DNA of 50,656 nt. It comes from JBBIJH01 sp037446075. Its GTDB lineage: Bacteria; Bacteroidota; Ignavibacteria; UBA10030; JAHEZR01. Within the stretch, counting starts at the first letter, position 1; every line of letters begins with the position of its first letter. Location: NCBI GenBank assembly GCA_037446075.1, contig JBBIJH010000003.1, positions 1 through 50,656 of the forward strand. Reading direction: 5' to 3'. Under the pieces are notes generated by a model. It was not told where the DNA came from and did no database searches. It was given only the letters and a program-made list of their open reading frames with translations. Below are positions 27,233 through 35,222 of this stretch, one piece after another. A program made the translations under genes and the position numbers.

Positions 27233-27736
27233 TTAGGAGTGCCGCCTTAGGACAAAATCCTCTTCAAACATTTCGTATCTGGCCTTCTTCATCCCTAACT
27301 TCCTGTAGACTTTCTGCGCGGCCTTGTTCTTACGATCGACGTAGAGCCGGATTCCACAGATGTCTTTCCTTGTCCGGGCGAGATTCACCGCATACTCATG
27401 GAGACTTCGGTATACTCCCTTCTTGCGGTAAGCCGGTAGGACGTACACGCTCTGAATCCACCAGAAATACCCATTTCGCCAGTCGCTCCACTCGCGCGTG
27501 ATCATCATTTGACCAACGACCTTGCCATGAACTTCTGCGACAAGATAGAATCCTTTTGTCCTGTCCTGAAGAATCGCCCGAACCCCGGCGCGAAGGCGTA
27601 TCGCGTCCAATGTCACCCCCTCCGTTTCCTTTCCCATCGCTGCGTTGAATCGAGCAATGATGGGCCCATCAGCCAGTCGAGCTCGGCGAATGATCACTGG
27701 AGTGGAGGACGTAAACCATATTCCCCTTTTGCTCAA
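27233..27736 (-). CDS. GNAT-family N-acetyltransferase
   Basis: A 167-residue acetyltransferase with the acetyl-CoA loop VLPAYRKKGVYRSL (R/Q-x-x-G-x-G/A variant). The preceding strand is IQSVYVLP and the C-terminal part is LYVDRKNKAAQKVYRKLGM. The start appears to be a TTG with AGGGGTG about six bases upstream. A GTG 11 codons in, just before the VIIRRARL strand, is an alternative. It is the last gene of the mtaB-like operon, 23 bases after the ABC permease. The acceptor substrate cannot be deduced. Confidence 0.85.
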   Translation of the reverse strand: MSKRGIWFTSSTPVIIRRARLADGPIIARFNAAMGKETEGVTLDAIRLRAGVRAILQDRTKGFYLVAEVHGKVVGQMMITREWSDWRNGYFWWIQSVYVLPAYRKKGVYRSLHEYAVNLARTRKDICGIRLYVDRKNKAAQKVYRKLGMKKARYEMFEEDFVLRRHS

Positions 27737-27759
27737 GCTTCACCCCTTGGGTTTTGTGA

Positions 27760-28554
27760 CTATTGAATTAACCTTCTTCGCATCAGGTTTATTGCTAAGA
27801 TCGACGTTATGACGGAGACCACTGTAATCCACAGGAAGCTGAGAACCAGGCTTGTTTCTGGCGCCCCAAGCGTGAGACCTCGCGCAATCTTTACGACATG
27901 GGTCAGAGGCAGCACCGCGTAGGCCAAGACGACGACAGGTTCGGGCAAGATGGACATCGGGAAAAAGGTACCGCTAAACAAAAACATCGGGGTAATAAAG
28001 AGAAAGATAGGATAGTTAAAAGAGTCGATGGATGGAACGATCGCCGTACAAATCATGCCCAGCGCCGCAAAGAGAATCCCCGCAAAGAATCCAAACGGCA
28101 GCAAGACCATGACGTATCGTAGATCAACCAATCCAAAAGCTGCGATGACTCCCAATACGATTCCTCCGTTGATGAACGCCTTCGTCGCGCCTGACAACAA
28201 TTCTCCAGCTACAACCTCGTCGATATTCACTGGTGTGGCAATAATGGCATCGAATGCCTTTTGATAATACATACGCACGAACGATGCGTAGGTGCACTCG
28301 AAGAAGGCTGCATACATCGTCGTGATTGAAAAAAGTGCGGGCGCGATGAATCTCGTGTAGGAGATGCCTTCGATCTCTTTCACAAAAAATCCCAAGCCAA
28401 ATCCAAGAGCAACAAGATAGAGGATGGGCTCCAAGAGAGGTGGAACGAAATTGACTTTGAATGTCTTCTTGTACACATCCATATCTCGCTGCCACACGGT
28501 CCAGCAGAGAGAGCTTAGGACAGGCAATCTGAAAATGCCATTCGAGCCTTTCAT
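27760..28554 (-). CDS. ABC-2 type transporter permease
   Basis: A 264-residue integral membrane protein with six predicted helices and the ABC-2 signature region near ITPMFLFSGTFFPMSILPEPV. This matches the DrrB/NodJ/YadH type of exporter. It forms a pair with the ATPase encoded immediately upstream, whose stop overlaps its ATG by four bases. Members export drugs, polysaccharides or lipid-like molecules. The cargo is not evident. Confidence 0.9.
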   Translation of the reverse strand: MKGSNGIFRLPVLSSLCWTVWQRDMDVYKKTFKVNFVPPLLEPILYLVALGFGLGFFVKEIEGISYTRFIAPALFSITTMYAAFFECTYASFVRMYYQKAFDAIIATPVNIDEVVAGELLSGATKAFINGGIVLGVIAAFGLVDLRYVMVLLPFGFFAGILFAALGMICTAIVPSIDSFNYPIFLFITPMFLFSGTFFPMSILPEPVVVLAYAVLPLTHVVKIARGLTLGAPETSLVLSFLWITVVSVITSILAINLMRRRLIQ

Positions 28555-29468
28555 TCTCTTAGCTCCCTCCCTGTCAAGTGAAGGAAAACGTCTTCGAGTG
28601 TCGCTCGCCGGAGCGATAAGTTTTCCAGCTTGAGTTGATTCATAAGTCGCGGAACAATCTCTCTCGGATTCTTTGAGAGAATCTCAATCCTCTTGCCATT
28701 GACTTGAAACCGCATACCCTCTGAGTCAACCTTCAGCGCCGTCAACGCGCTTTCGAGGTCCGAGGGCACGACTTCCACCACCTCGTCACCAATGAACTCC
28801 TGTACAAGCTTCTTGGGTTCTCCCTCCGCAAGAATCTTCCCCTGGTCCAGAATGACCAACCGATCACAAAGCCGCTCGGCCTCGTCCATGTAATGAGTCG
28901 TAAGCAGCACCGTGATACCACGGCTCTTGAGTTCATTGATTTTCTCCCAGATCAAGTGGCGCGCTTGAGGGTCTAATCCCGTTGTAGGTTCATCCAGAAT
29001 GAGGAGTTCCGGCTCGTTGATCAGTGCGCGAGCCAGAATCAATCTTTTCTTCATGCCGCCCGAGATATGCTCGACGACGGAGTCTTTTTTTTCCATGAGG
29101 TGGAAGAAGTCAAGTAGCTGAAAGGCTCGTGCGCGTGCATCGCTCCTTGGAATTCGAAAGTAGCGTGCATAAACTAAGAGGTTTTCGAGTACGCTGAAGT
29201 CCGGATCAAGATTGTACTCTTGTGGAGCCACCCCCAATCTCCGCTTGACTTCTCGAGGATGTGCTTTCACATCAAGGCCTAATATGAAGAGCTGACCCGC
29301 TGTGATGGGCGACACGGCGTACATCATTTTCATCGTGGAAGTCTTGCCCGCCCCGTTTGGCCCGAGGAAGCCGAAGCATTCGCCCTTCTGTACCTCGAGC
29401 GAAATGTCATCGACAGCGGTGAACTCGCCATACTTCTTCACCAAATGTTGTGCGACGACGACACTCAT
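28551..29468 (-). CDS. ABC transporter ATP-binding protein (DrrA/NodI type)
   Basis: A 305-residue ATPase with Walker A GPNGAGKTS, Q-loop region VAPQEYNLDPD, signature SGGMKKRL, Walker B LLILDEPTTGLDP and the switch His in LLTTH. An extra domain of about 85 residues at the C-terminus is typical of ABC-2 exporter ATPases. It is coupled by four-base ATGA overlaps both to the TauE-like gene upstream and to its permease downstream. Confidence 0.93.
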   Translation of the reverse strand: MSVVVAQHLVKKYGEFTAVDDISLEVQKGECFGFLGPNGAGKTSTMKMMYAVSPITAGQLFILGLDVKAHPREVKRRLGVAPQEYNLDPDFSVLENLLVYARYFRIPRSDARARAFQLLDFFHLMEKKDSVVEHISGGMKKRLILARALINEPELLILDEPTTGLDPQARHLIWEKINELKSRGITVLLTTHYMDEAERLCDRLVILDQGKILAEGEPKKLVQEFIGDEVVEVVPSDLESALTALKVDSEGMRFQVNGKRIEILSKNPREIVPRLMNQLKLENLSLRRATLEDVFLHLTGRELRE

Positions 29469-30217
29469 GACGAGATAAATAGTTTTACTGATGCTATCAG
29501 AAGAACCAGTCCAAGGACACGTTTGATCGTTTGATTCGAATAGCGCACAGCGCCGAGGTGAGACCCAAGCCAGCCGCCAGCAAAGGCTGCGGCTACAAAC
29601 GGGATGAGCGTCCCCACTTCAAACGTACCTCCGCTAACTCTGCCGCCGAGTCCCGCGATTGAGTTCACAAAAATAAATGCTGCCGATGTGGCTGCGGTTC
29701 TCTTTGCGTCTCCCCAACCAGCTAGTAAAATCAATGGACTCAGGAAAATTCCGCCCCCAACTCCAACAACTCCTGACACAAAGCCAATCACCGCCCCCAC
29801 AAGAAACGCGATAACCAAAGAGGGACTTTTGAAACTCTGCTCTTCAGGTCTCGTCCCCACCTCAAATAGAAATCGCAACGAGGCAAGGAGGAGAACGACG
29901 GCAAGGATTATAAAATAAACATGCGCGGCAACGTGAACCAGTCCTCCAAGGAATGCCGCCGGAACCGATGCAATAAGAAAGGGCCATGTGAGTCTCAAAT
30001 CAAGATGCCTGGCGCGAGAGTAGGAGAGTAAAGCAATTCCAGCAACGAGTAGATTGAGGATCAACGCCGTAGTAGACATCGCAGCGGGAACAACAGCGAA
30101 AAACGATAGAACTGCCAGATAACCCGAAGCACCACCGTGTCCCACGGACGAATAAAGAATTGCAACGCCGAAGAAGAGAATAGAAATGAGGGAGATGATC
30201 GGAAGAGAAAAATCCAT
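29465..30217 (-). CDS. TauE/SafE family anion permease
   Basis: A 250-residue membrane protein with about eight helices in two similar halves. The first contains SSVGHGGASGYLAVL and the second GVVGVGGGIFLSPLIL, the paired motifs of the TauE/SafE (DUF81) family. Members are associated with export or uptake of sulfite, sulfonates and related anions. Its ATG overlaps the mtaB-like stop by one base (TAATG), so it is translationally coupled to that methyltransferase. This hints at a C1 or sulfur compound as shared substrate (inference). Confidence 0.9.
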   Translation of the reverse strand: MDFSLPIISLISILFFGVAILYSSVGHGGASGYLAVLSFFAVVPAAMSTTALILNLLVAGIALLSYSRARHLDLRLTWPFLIASVPAAFLGGLVHVAAHVYFIILAVVLLLASLRFLFEVGTRPEEQSFKSPSLVIAFLVGAVIGFVSGVVGVGGGIFLSPLILLAGWGDAKRTAATSAAFIFVNSIAGLGGRVSGGTFEVGTLIPFVAAAFAGGWLGSHLGAVRYSNQTIKRVLGLVLLIASVKLFISS

Positions 30218-31605
30218 TAGTCTAATCGGTCAAGCCCGTAACTTTCGGGAAGGAAAAGATCTCTGTACTTCGCGGATATCGATTCGAGAAAGCGGTCTTC
30301 ATCATCGGGAAGGGAACTTAGTTCGCCGTGCATCCTTGCCATCCATCGTTGTTCGGAAGCAGGGAGCCTCAGCCTCCGATCCTGGGCCGCTTCGTTGATG
30401 ACCTGCCACGCTTCCTGAGCCGCCGCGACAGTCCGGTGAAAGTTGTTTTTCTCCTTGACAATGGCTCGAGCAAATCGGATCGTTGAATCTGGAGTCAAGA
30501 CAAGCGCCTGAGGAGTGCTGAGAGCGTCGGAATCGACGAGGAGCTTTTGAAGCATACCCTCGCGATTTGTCCTCAGTGCCTCATTGAAAAGTCGGCAGTC
30601 GTAGGCCAGAAGTTCCAAGTATGCTTCAGGTGCCGAACCCGACAGCAGCCGGATGTTCTGCACAGACTCGTTGCTCCACAGGTCGCACATTGCCGCGCTG
30701 ATGTTGCCGATGGGACTGAAGTGTGCACACGTTGCAGATTTGCCCTCCATTGAGATTGGACAGCCAGTGATCGCCTTGAGGATAGGTCCTTCGTACGCAC
30801 AATCTTTCGACGGACCACTTGCGCCGTGTTCAAAGGCCACGAGGCTCCGCACAGCACTCGCCGCGCGAATCACTGCCGCAAATACCTCGGGCAGCATCTG
30901 CTGGCCAGCAAGTTGCATCGCCGTGTTTGCAAATCCACATGCCGAGTCTGCACCAGAGAGTATATTCTTTTCGTCTGCAATGCGAGTGATGTTCTCCCAC
31001 AAGAACGCTACGTCCCGCGGGGCCAGAACACCGAGCGCAAAGATCACTCCATGGAGATCACCATCCAGCATGGCTTGATCGTTGACCTCTTTTCCACCGA
31101 TGGACTCAATCGAAAAGAGGTCGGCTCCTGCATCGGCACAAAGTTCAAGGGACTCTAACATTTGTTCCCATGGTTTTCCCGACCGCAGAACTGGTGGACG
31201 CGCGTTATCACGGATGTCGGTGATCGTCACACGAAGCGCAGACTTCAGTCCATAGTTTTCGTGAGCTTGACGGAGATGCTTCTTCAGGATTCCTGTTATT
31301 TCGGCCCCCCACTCTGGATGCTCAGTCATCTGTGGCAGAAGCTCAAACTCCACCATCAGGCCCGTCAGACTCAATCGCCTCGCTGCACTTTCGACCATTG
31401 AGCCGATTTCTTCATAATGACCGAGGACTTCTGGCCATGTTTGCGCCTCGATGGACATCGTCGGGAGTGTGAAATTAATTTCGGGAAACACCTGCCCCGC
31501 CCCGATCGTGAGACCAAAGCCACACGTGATCGGGTTCGGGGCTTTACCGAACATCAATTCGACAGGATCGGGGATCGCGAGGGTCGTATAGCGTCGTAGC
31601 TTCAT
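30217..31605 (-). CDS. mtaB: methanol:corrinoid methyltransferase homologue (MtaB family)
   Basis: A 462-residue protein matching MtaB from end to end: opening RRYTTLAIPDP, GAGQVFPEINF, SIESIGGKE, FANTAMQLAGQ, GPSKDCAYE, KAITGCPISMEGKSATCAH and closing FLPESYG. The three zinc ligands of methanogen MtaB are kept as Glu 167, Cys 223 and Cys 269. In methanogens and acetogens MtaB uses zinc to activate methanol and methylates the corrinoid protein MtaC. No MtaC-like corrinoid protein is encoded in this window. It lies 35 bases downstream of a URO-D-superfamily gene, the family to which MtaA belongs. The substrate may be methanol or another O-methyl compound. No good ribosome-binding site is visible. 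Confidence 0.88.
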   Translation of the reverse strand: MKLRRYTTLAIPDPVELMFGKAPNPITCGFGLTIGAGQVFPEINFTLPTMSIEAQTWPEVLGHYEEIGSMVESAARRLSLTGLMVEFELLPQMTEHPEWGAEITGILKKHLRQAHENYGLKSALRVTITDIRDNARPPVLRSGKPWEQMLESLELCADAGADLFSIESIGGKEVNDQAMLDGDLHGVIFALGVLAPRDVAFLWENITRIADEKNILSGADSACGFANTAMQLAGQQMLPEVFAAVIRAASAVRSLVAFEHGASGPSKDCAYEGPILKAITGCPISMEGKSATCAHFSPIGNISAAMCDLWSNESVQNIRLLSGSAPEAYLELLAYDCRLFNEALRTNREGMLQKLLVDSDALSTPQALVLTPDSTIRFARAIVKEKNNFHRTVAAAQEAWQVINEAAQDRRLRLPASEQRWMARMHGELSSLPDDEDRFLESISAKYRDLFLPESYGLDRLD

Positions 31606-31640
31606 GTCAGTTTCAACACGGGGGAGTAGCTCAAAGATAA

Positions 31641-32681
31641 TTACTCAACACTGACCGGATATCGACCAAATTCCTTCACCGTGTCGAGCATCGCCTTATA
31701 GTTCTCAGGCTTCACTGTGTGATGGATCGTATTCGTGGAGGAGATGATGTATCGCCCACCGGGAGCCACTGCACGCAATAACCGCTTCACCTCGCTGACA
31801 ACTTCAGAAACAGAGTGCTCTGAAAGCAACGGCCCGCAATCCACCCCTCCCATCACGACGAGATGAGCAAACCGGTGCTTCACGGCAAGAAGCTCCATTC
31901 CAGCCGTCGCATCGAAGGGATGCAAAGCATCGATGCCTGTGGCTATCATGTCATCAAGAATTTGATTGATGTTTCCGCAGCAGTGTTTGATGCAGAATGC
32001 CCCTTTCGCGTGCACAGCCTCGGCGATCTCGCGGATCGCCGGGAAGAAGAATTCCTGAAAATGCTTTGGCGAAATGAGGGGGGCCTCAACGGATCCATAA
32101 TCGTCGCCCAGCAGGATAAAGTCCGCCCCTAACTCGATGGCTCGTTCAGCGATCGCGATATTATGATCGACGGAAAGTCGCACGAGTCGTCGAACTAGAT
32201 CGGCATTCTCAAAAAGATCCATCATGAGCTGCTGCATGCCCCGGAGATAGCAGGGATAACTGAAGCCATCGTGAAGATGCATCCCAACAAATTTCTTTCC
32301 TTTGAAGCGAGAGAGGAGCCGCCGGAGTTCATCATACCTGCGCTCTGCATAGGGGTCAGGTGGTTTGTACCCTTCGAGATCTTCCGGCTTCTTGATCGGC
32401 CCGTCGAGCGGCATGGAGACAATCTGTGCGCCGTATTGCCGGGTAATCCCCCATTCGTTCACTACAATCCGCTGCGCGGCATCGAGGACTTTTTCCTCAT
32501 AGAGCTTTGAGGGGGTGTTAGTTACAACGACATCGATGTCCATTGCCTCGACAAAGTCAGGATAGTCGGCTCCCGGAAGAAGAGCTTCAATAACCGCCGG
32601 GTCGATGAGAAGCTCAAAAATAGGGACTCGGTCGGGTTCTTCGCCCTGAAAAACAGCAAGTACTCGTTCGTGGGAAATCAC
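31641..32681 (-). CDS. URO-D superfamily protein (MtaA/uroporphyrinogen decarboxylase-like)
   Basis: A 346-residue TIM-barrel protein with the family opening RVLAVFQGEEPDRVP, ADFILLGDDYG and IKHCCGN. The His-x-Cys of that last motif matches the first two zinc ligands of corrinoid:acceptor methyltransferases such as MtaA. The final MtaA ligand Cys is not found at the expected C-terminal place, where the sequence reads SSTNTIHHTVKPEN. The arginine pattern of true HemE is also missing, so it is neither a clear MtaA nor a clear HemE. The start is a GTG that matches where the family begins. It heads the operon with the MtaB homologue and may transfer the methyl group onward (inference). Confidence 0.82.
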   Translation of the reverse strand: MISHERVLAVFQGEEPDRVPIFELLIDPAVIEALLPGADYPDFVEAMDIDVVVTNTPSKLYEEKVLDAAQRIVVNEWGITRQYGAQIVSMPLDGPIKKPEDLEGYKPPDPYAERRYDELRRLLSRFKGKKFVGMHLHDGFSYPCYLRGMQQLMMDLFENADLVRRLVRLSVDHNIAIAERAIELGADFILLGDDYGSVEAPLISPKHFQEFFFPAIREIAEAVHAKGAFCIKHCCGNINQILDDMIATGIDALHPFDATAGMELLAVKHRFAHLVVMGGVDCGPLLSEHSVSEVVSEVKRLLRAVAPGGRYIISSTNTIHHTVKPENYKAMLDTVKEFGRYPVSVE

Positions 32682-32789
32682 ACAGAGTGAATCACTTATG
32701 AGACGATCTTGTGACGGACGGTAGAAAGCTCTATCAATCTACATATTCTTCATAGAAGATTCCAGAAAAATATGCTCTCGGTTTTTCAC

Positions 32790-32818
32790 TTGACAACGTG
32801 AAAAGTCTTGGCTATCGT
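32790..32818 (+). promoter_or_regulatory. predicted promoter for the namZ cluster
   Basis: Plus-strand -35 box TTGACA (32790-32795), 17-base spacer and a weaker -10 box TATCGT (32813-32818), about 80 bases before the NamZ ATG. It lies in the divergent gap between this gene and the URO-D operon. No equally good box was found for the URO-D operon itself. Confidence 0.5.
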
Positions 32819-32898
32819 TAGGCACGGTGGGGTCCGCTTCGAAACCATCGGTGTTTCTCTTGCTATTCTCGACCCGCAACCCTTTTTCTATTAACATC

Positions 32899-34149
32899 AT
32901 GAATGCCCACACCATGCTTCTCATCCCAACTCTATTTCACCTTTCGATGCTGCCTGCTTCAGAAACCATTCGGGCAAGCGTTATTAAGGTGGGTGCAGAC
33001 TTATTGCTCGAGAAGTACATGAGTATAATAGAGAATAAGCGCCTCGGCCTGATCTGTAATCACACGTCTGTCCTTCGGGACGGTCGCCATCTTGCTGATG
33101 CTCTGAGTGCATCACCCCATGCGAAACTTGTTGCTCTCTTTGGACCGGAACACGGCATCCGCGGCGACGCTCCCGATGGGAAAAGTGTACAGCATGGCCT
33201 TGACTTGAAAACCCGGATTCCGATCTACTCGCTTTACGGCGCAACAAACAAACCCACCCCGGAGATGCTGAAAGACATCGAGCTCCTTCTGTTTGACATC
33301 CAGGACGTTGGCGCTCGGTTCTACACCTATGTCAGCACACTTTCACTTTCGATGGAAGCAGCGGCAGAACAAGGAATTCCCTTTGTTGTACTGGATCGGC
33401 CCAATCCAATCCGCGGAGATCGAGTCGAAGGCCCGGTGCGTGAGGATTCTCTGAAATCCTTCGTCGGCCTTCATCCCATCCCCATTGTTCACGGCATGAC
33501 CGTTGGGGAGTTGGCGAAGATGTTCAATGAAGAAGGCTGGTTGAAGGACGGAGTGAAGGTAAGCCTGAGCGTCATTCCAATGGAGCCTTGGAAACGAGAA
33601 TTCTGGTACGATGAAACCGGCCTGCCCTGGATCAAGCCCTCTCCCAACATGGCAACGATGAGAACCGCTATTGTTTACCCAGGAGCCTGCCTGATCGAGG
33701 GGACAAATGTTTCGGAGGGTCGGGGTACGGAACATCCATTTGAATGCCTTGGCGCACCGTGGATAGCGGGTGAGAAGCTGGCGGAGACTCTCAATTCATT
33801 CGGTCTGCCGGGAATCATGTTTCAGCCGATTGAATTCATACCCGTCGATATCGAGCGAGTTACGGTCGATCCAAAGTACGAAAACGAACTCTGCCGTGGA
33901 ATCTATCTCAATGTGATCGATCGAAACGCTTTCCAGCCAGTCCGAACCGCAATCTATATCCTCTCTTCTCTGAAAAAGCTTTACCCGAACGATTTTGCCT
34001 TCCGCGACCGTCGTTTCGATCGGCTTGCGGGTGTCTCGTGGATACGAGAGATGGTGGATGGTAGTACGAGTCCAGAGGAAATTGTAACGAGGTGGAAGGA
34101 GGATACAGAACGCTTTCGCACGTTGAGGAAAAAATACCTCATATACTAG
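32899..34149 (+). CDS. namZ: exo-beta-N-acetylmuramidase NamZ family (DUF1343) protein
   Basis: About 416 residues from the ATG at 32899. That start is chosen over the in-frame ATG 72 bases upstream because it is followed by a short signal peptide. Family motifs are GLICNHTSV, LFGPEHGIRGDA, YSLYGATNKPT, FDIQDVGARFYTY, LDRPNPI and WIKPSPNMAT, with EGTNVSEGRGTEHPFE near the middle of the protein. NamZ enzymes release N-acetylmuramic acid from the non-reducing end of peptidoglycan chains. The signal-like N-terminus suggests a periplasmic or surface location. It starts a plus-strand set of three secreted proteins. Confidence 0.88.
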   Translation: MNAHTMLLIPTLFHLSMLPASETIRASVIKVGADLLLEKYMSIIENKRLGLICNHTSVLRDGRHLADALSASPHAKLVALFGPEHGIRGDAPDGKSVQHGLDLKTRIPIYSLYGATNKPTPEMLKDIELLLFDIQDVGARFYTYVSTLSLSMEAAAEQGIPFVVLDRPNPIRGDRVEGPVREDSLKSFVGLHPIPIVHGMTVGELAKMFNEEGWLKDGVKVSLSVIPMEPWKREFWYDETGLPWIKPSPNMATMRTAIVYPGACLIEGTNVSEGRGTEHPFECLGAPWIAGEKLAETLNSFGLPGIMFQPIEFIPVDIERVTVDPKYENELCRGIYLNVIDRNAFQPVRTAIYILSSLKKLYPNDFAFRDRRFDRLAGVSWIREMVDGSTSPEEIVTRWKEDTERFRTLRKKYLIY

Positions 34150-34180
34150 ATTCTACACAACCGCCTTTGGGAAAAAAGCA

Positions 34181-35194
34181 GTGCATAAAGTCTACAGTCT
34201 TGCTTCCTCCTTTTTTCTAGTCCTCTTCTATCATCCGGCTCAACCCGGAACAACTCTCGTGCATGTCCCTGCAGATATAACCAGTATTATAATCGTTAGG
34301 AATCAGCAACGGATAAAGGCTACACGCGATACCAGCTCTCCCGGTACTCCTGCAGAGAAAGGCGTTCCCCAGAACCCCTCACCGATGGTTGAATATAGCC
34401 GCGCCCATGAGAGGGTCGAGAAGCGGGAAGTTCCCGGTATGCGGCTCCAGCTTTCCCTTGGTGAGCTGTTTATTCCCCAAGGCGTGGTTGTGGGTGACAG
34501 CCTCGCTTTGATCGTCCATTTCCACGGAGCGCCATGGCTTGCGCAATACAACCTAGCGAAATCTCGCCGCGAGGCTGCAATGATCAGTATCCAGATTGGG
34601 GCTGGCTCGGCTGTCTATCAAAGAGCTTTCGAGAATCCCAATCGATTTGACTCACTCCTTGTTGAGGCGGCGGAGAAACTCTCGGAGGCGATAAAGCACC
34701 GTGTACGATGGAGCAGCATCACGTTGACCGCATGGAGCGCGGGTTACGGAGCCATCAGACAAATTCTTTCCAATCCATCTGTCTACGACAGGGTGGGTGC
34801 TGTAGTTCTCTTGGATGGCCTTCACACAGATTACCTTCCCGGATGGGAGCCAGAAACAAGTTACAGACCTGTGAAGATTAACACTGATCAGCTATCTGTC
34901 TTTGCTCAGCTTGCCCGCGACGCGGCGGCTGGGAAGAAGACATTTTGGGTTCTTCATTCCGAGATCTTCCCCGGCACCTTCTCAAGCACAACCGAAACAG
35001 CCGATTACTTGATACAGCAACTCGGTCTGAAACGAACGCCGGTACTCCGATGGGGACCTGGTGGGATGCAGCAACTGAGCGACGTTGAGGAAGGTGGATT
35101 CCGTGTTCTTGGCTTCGCGGGCAACTCTGCGCCCGATCATGTCGATTTCATGCACGGCTTCTGGAAATGGCTCATCGACCTACCTTTCGAGTAA
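34181..35194 (+). CDS. secreted alpha/beta-hydrolase-like protein
   Basis: A 337-residue protein with a GTG start and a signal peptide (about 1-22). A low-complexity linker comes next, then an alpha/beta-hydrolase core. HFHGAPW is the oxyanion strand, AWSAGYGA the nucleophile elbow (Ala replaces the first Gly of GxSxG), VVLLDGLH a possible acid and DHVDFMHG the likely catalytic His region. Substrate unknown. It lies 31 bases after namZ and 28 bases before the phosphodiester glycosidase-like gene, so the three are probably cotranscribed and work on the same extracellular material. Confidence 0.72.
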   Translation: MHKVYSLASSFFLVLFYHPAQPGTTLVHVPADITSIIIVRNQQRIKATRDTSSPGTPAEKGVPQNPSPMVEYSRAHERVEKREVPGMRLQLSLGELFIPQGVVVGDSLALIVHFHGAPWLAQYNLAKSRREAAMISIQIGAGSAVYQRAFENPNRFDSLLVEAAEKLSEAIKHRVRWSSITLTAWSAGYGAIRQILSNPSVYDRVGAVVLLDGLHTDYLPGWEPETSYRPVKINTDQLSVFAQLARDAAAGKKTFWVLHSEIFPGTFSSTTETADYLIQQLGLKRTPVLRWGPGGMQQLSDVEEGGFRVLGFAGNSAPDHVDFMHGFWKWLIDLPFE

Positions 35195-35222
35195 GTGCAC
35201 TCTCACTCTTTTCCTCAGCATC

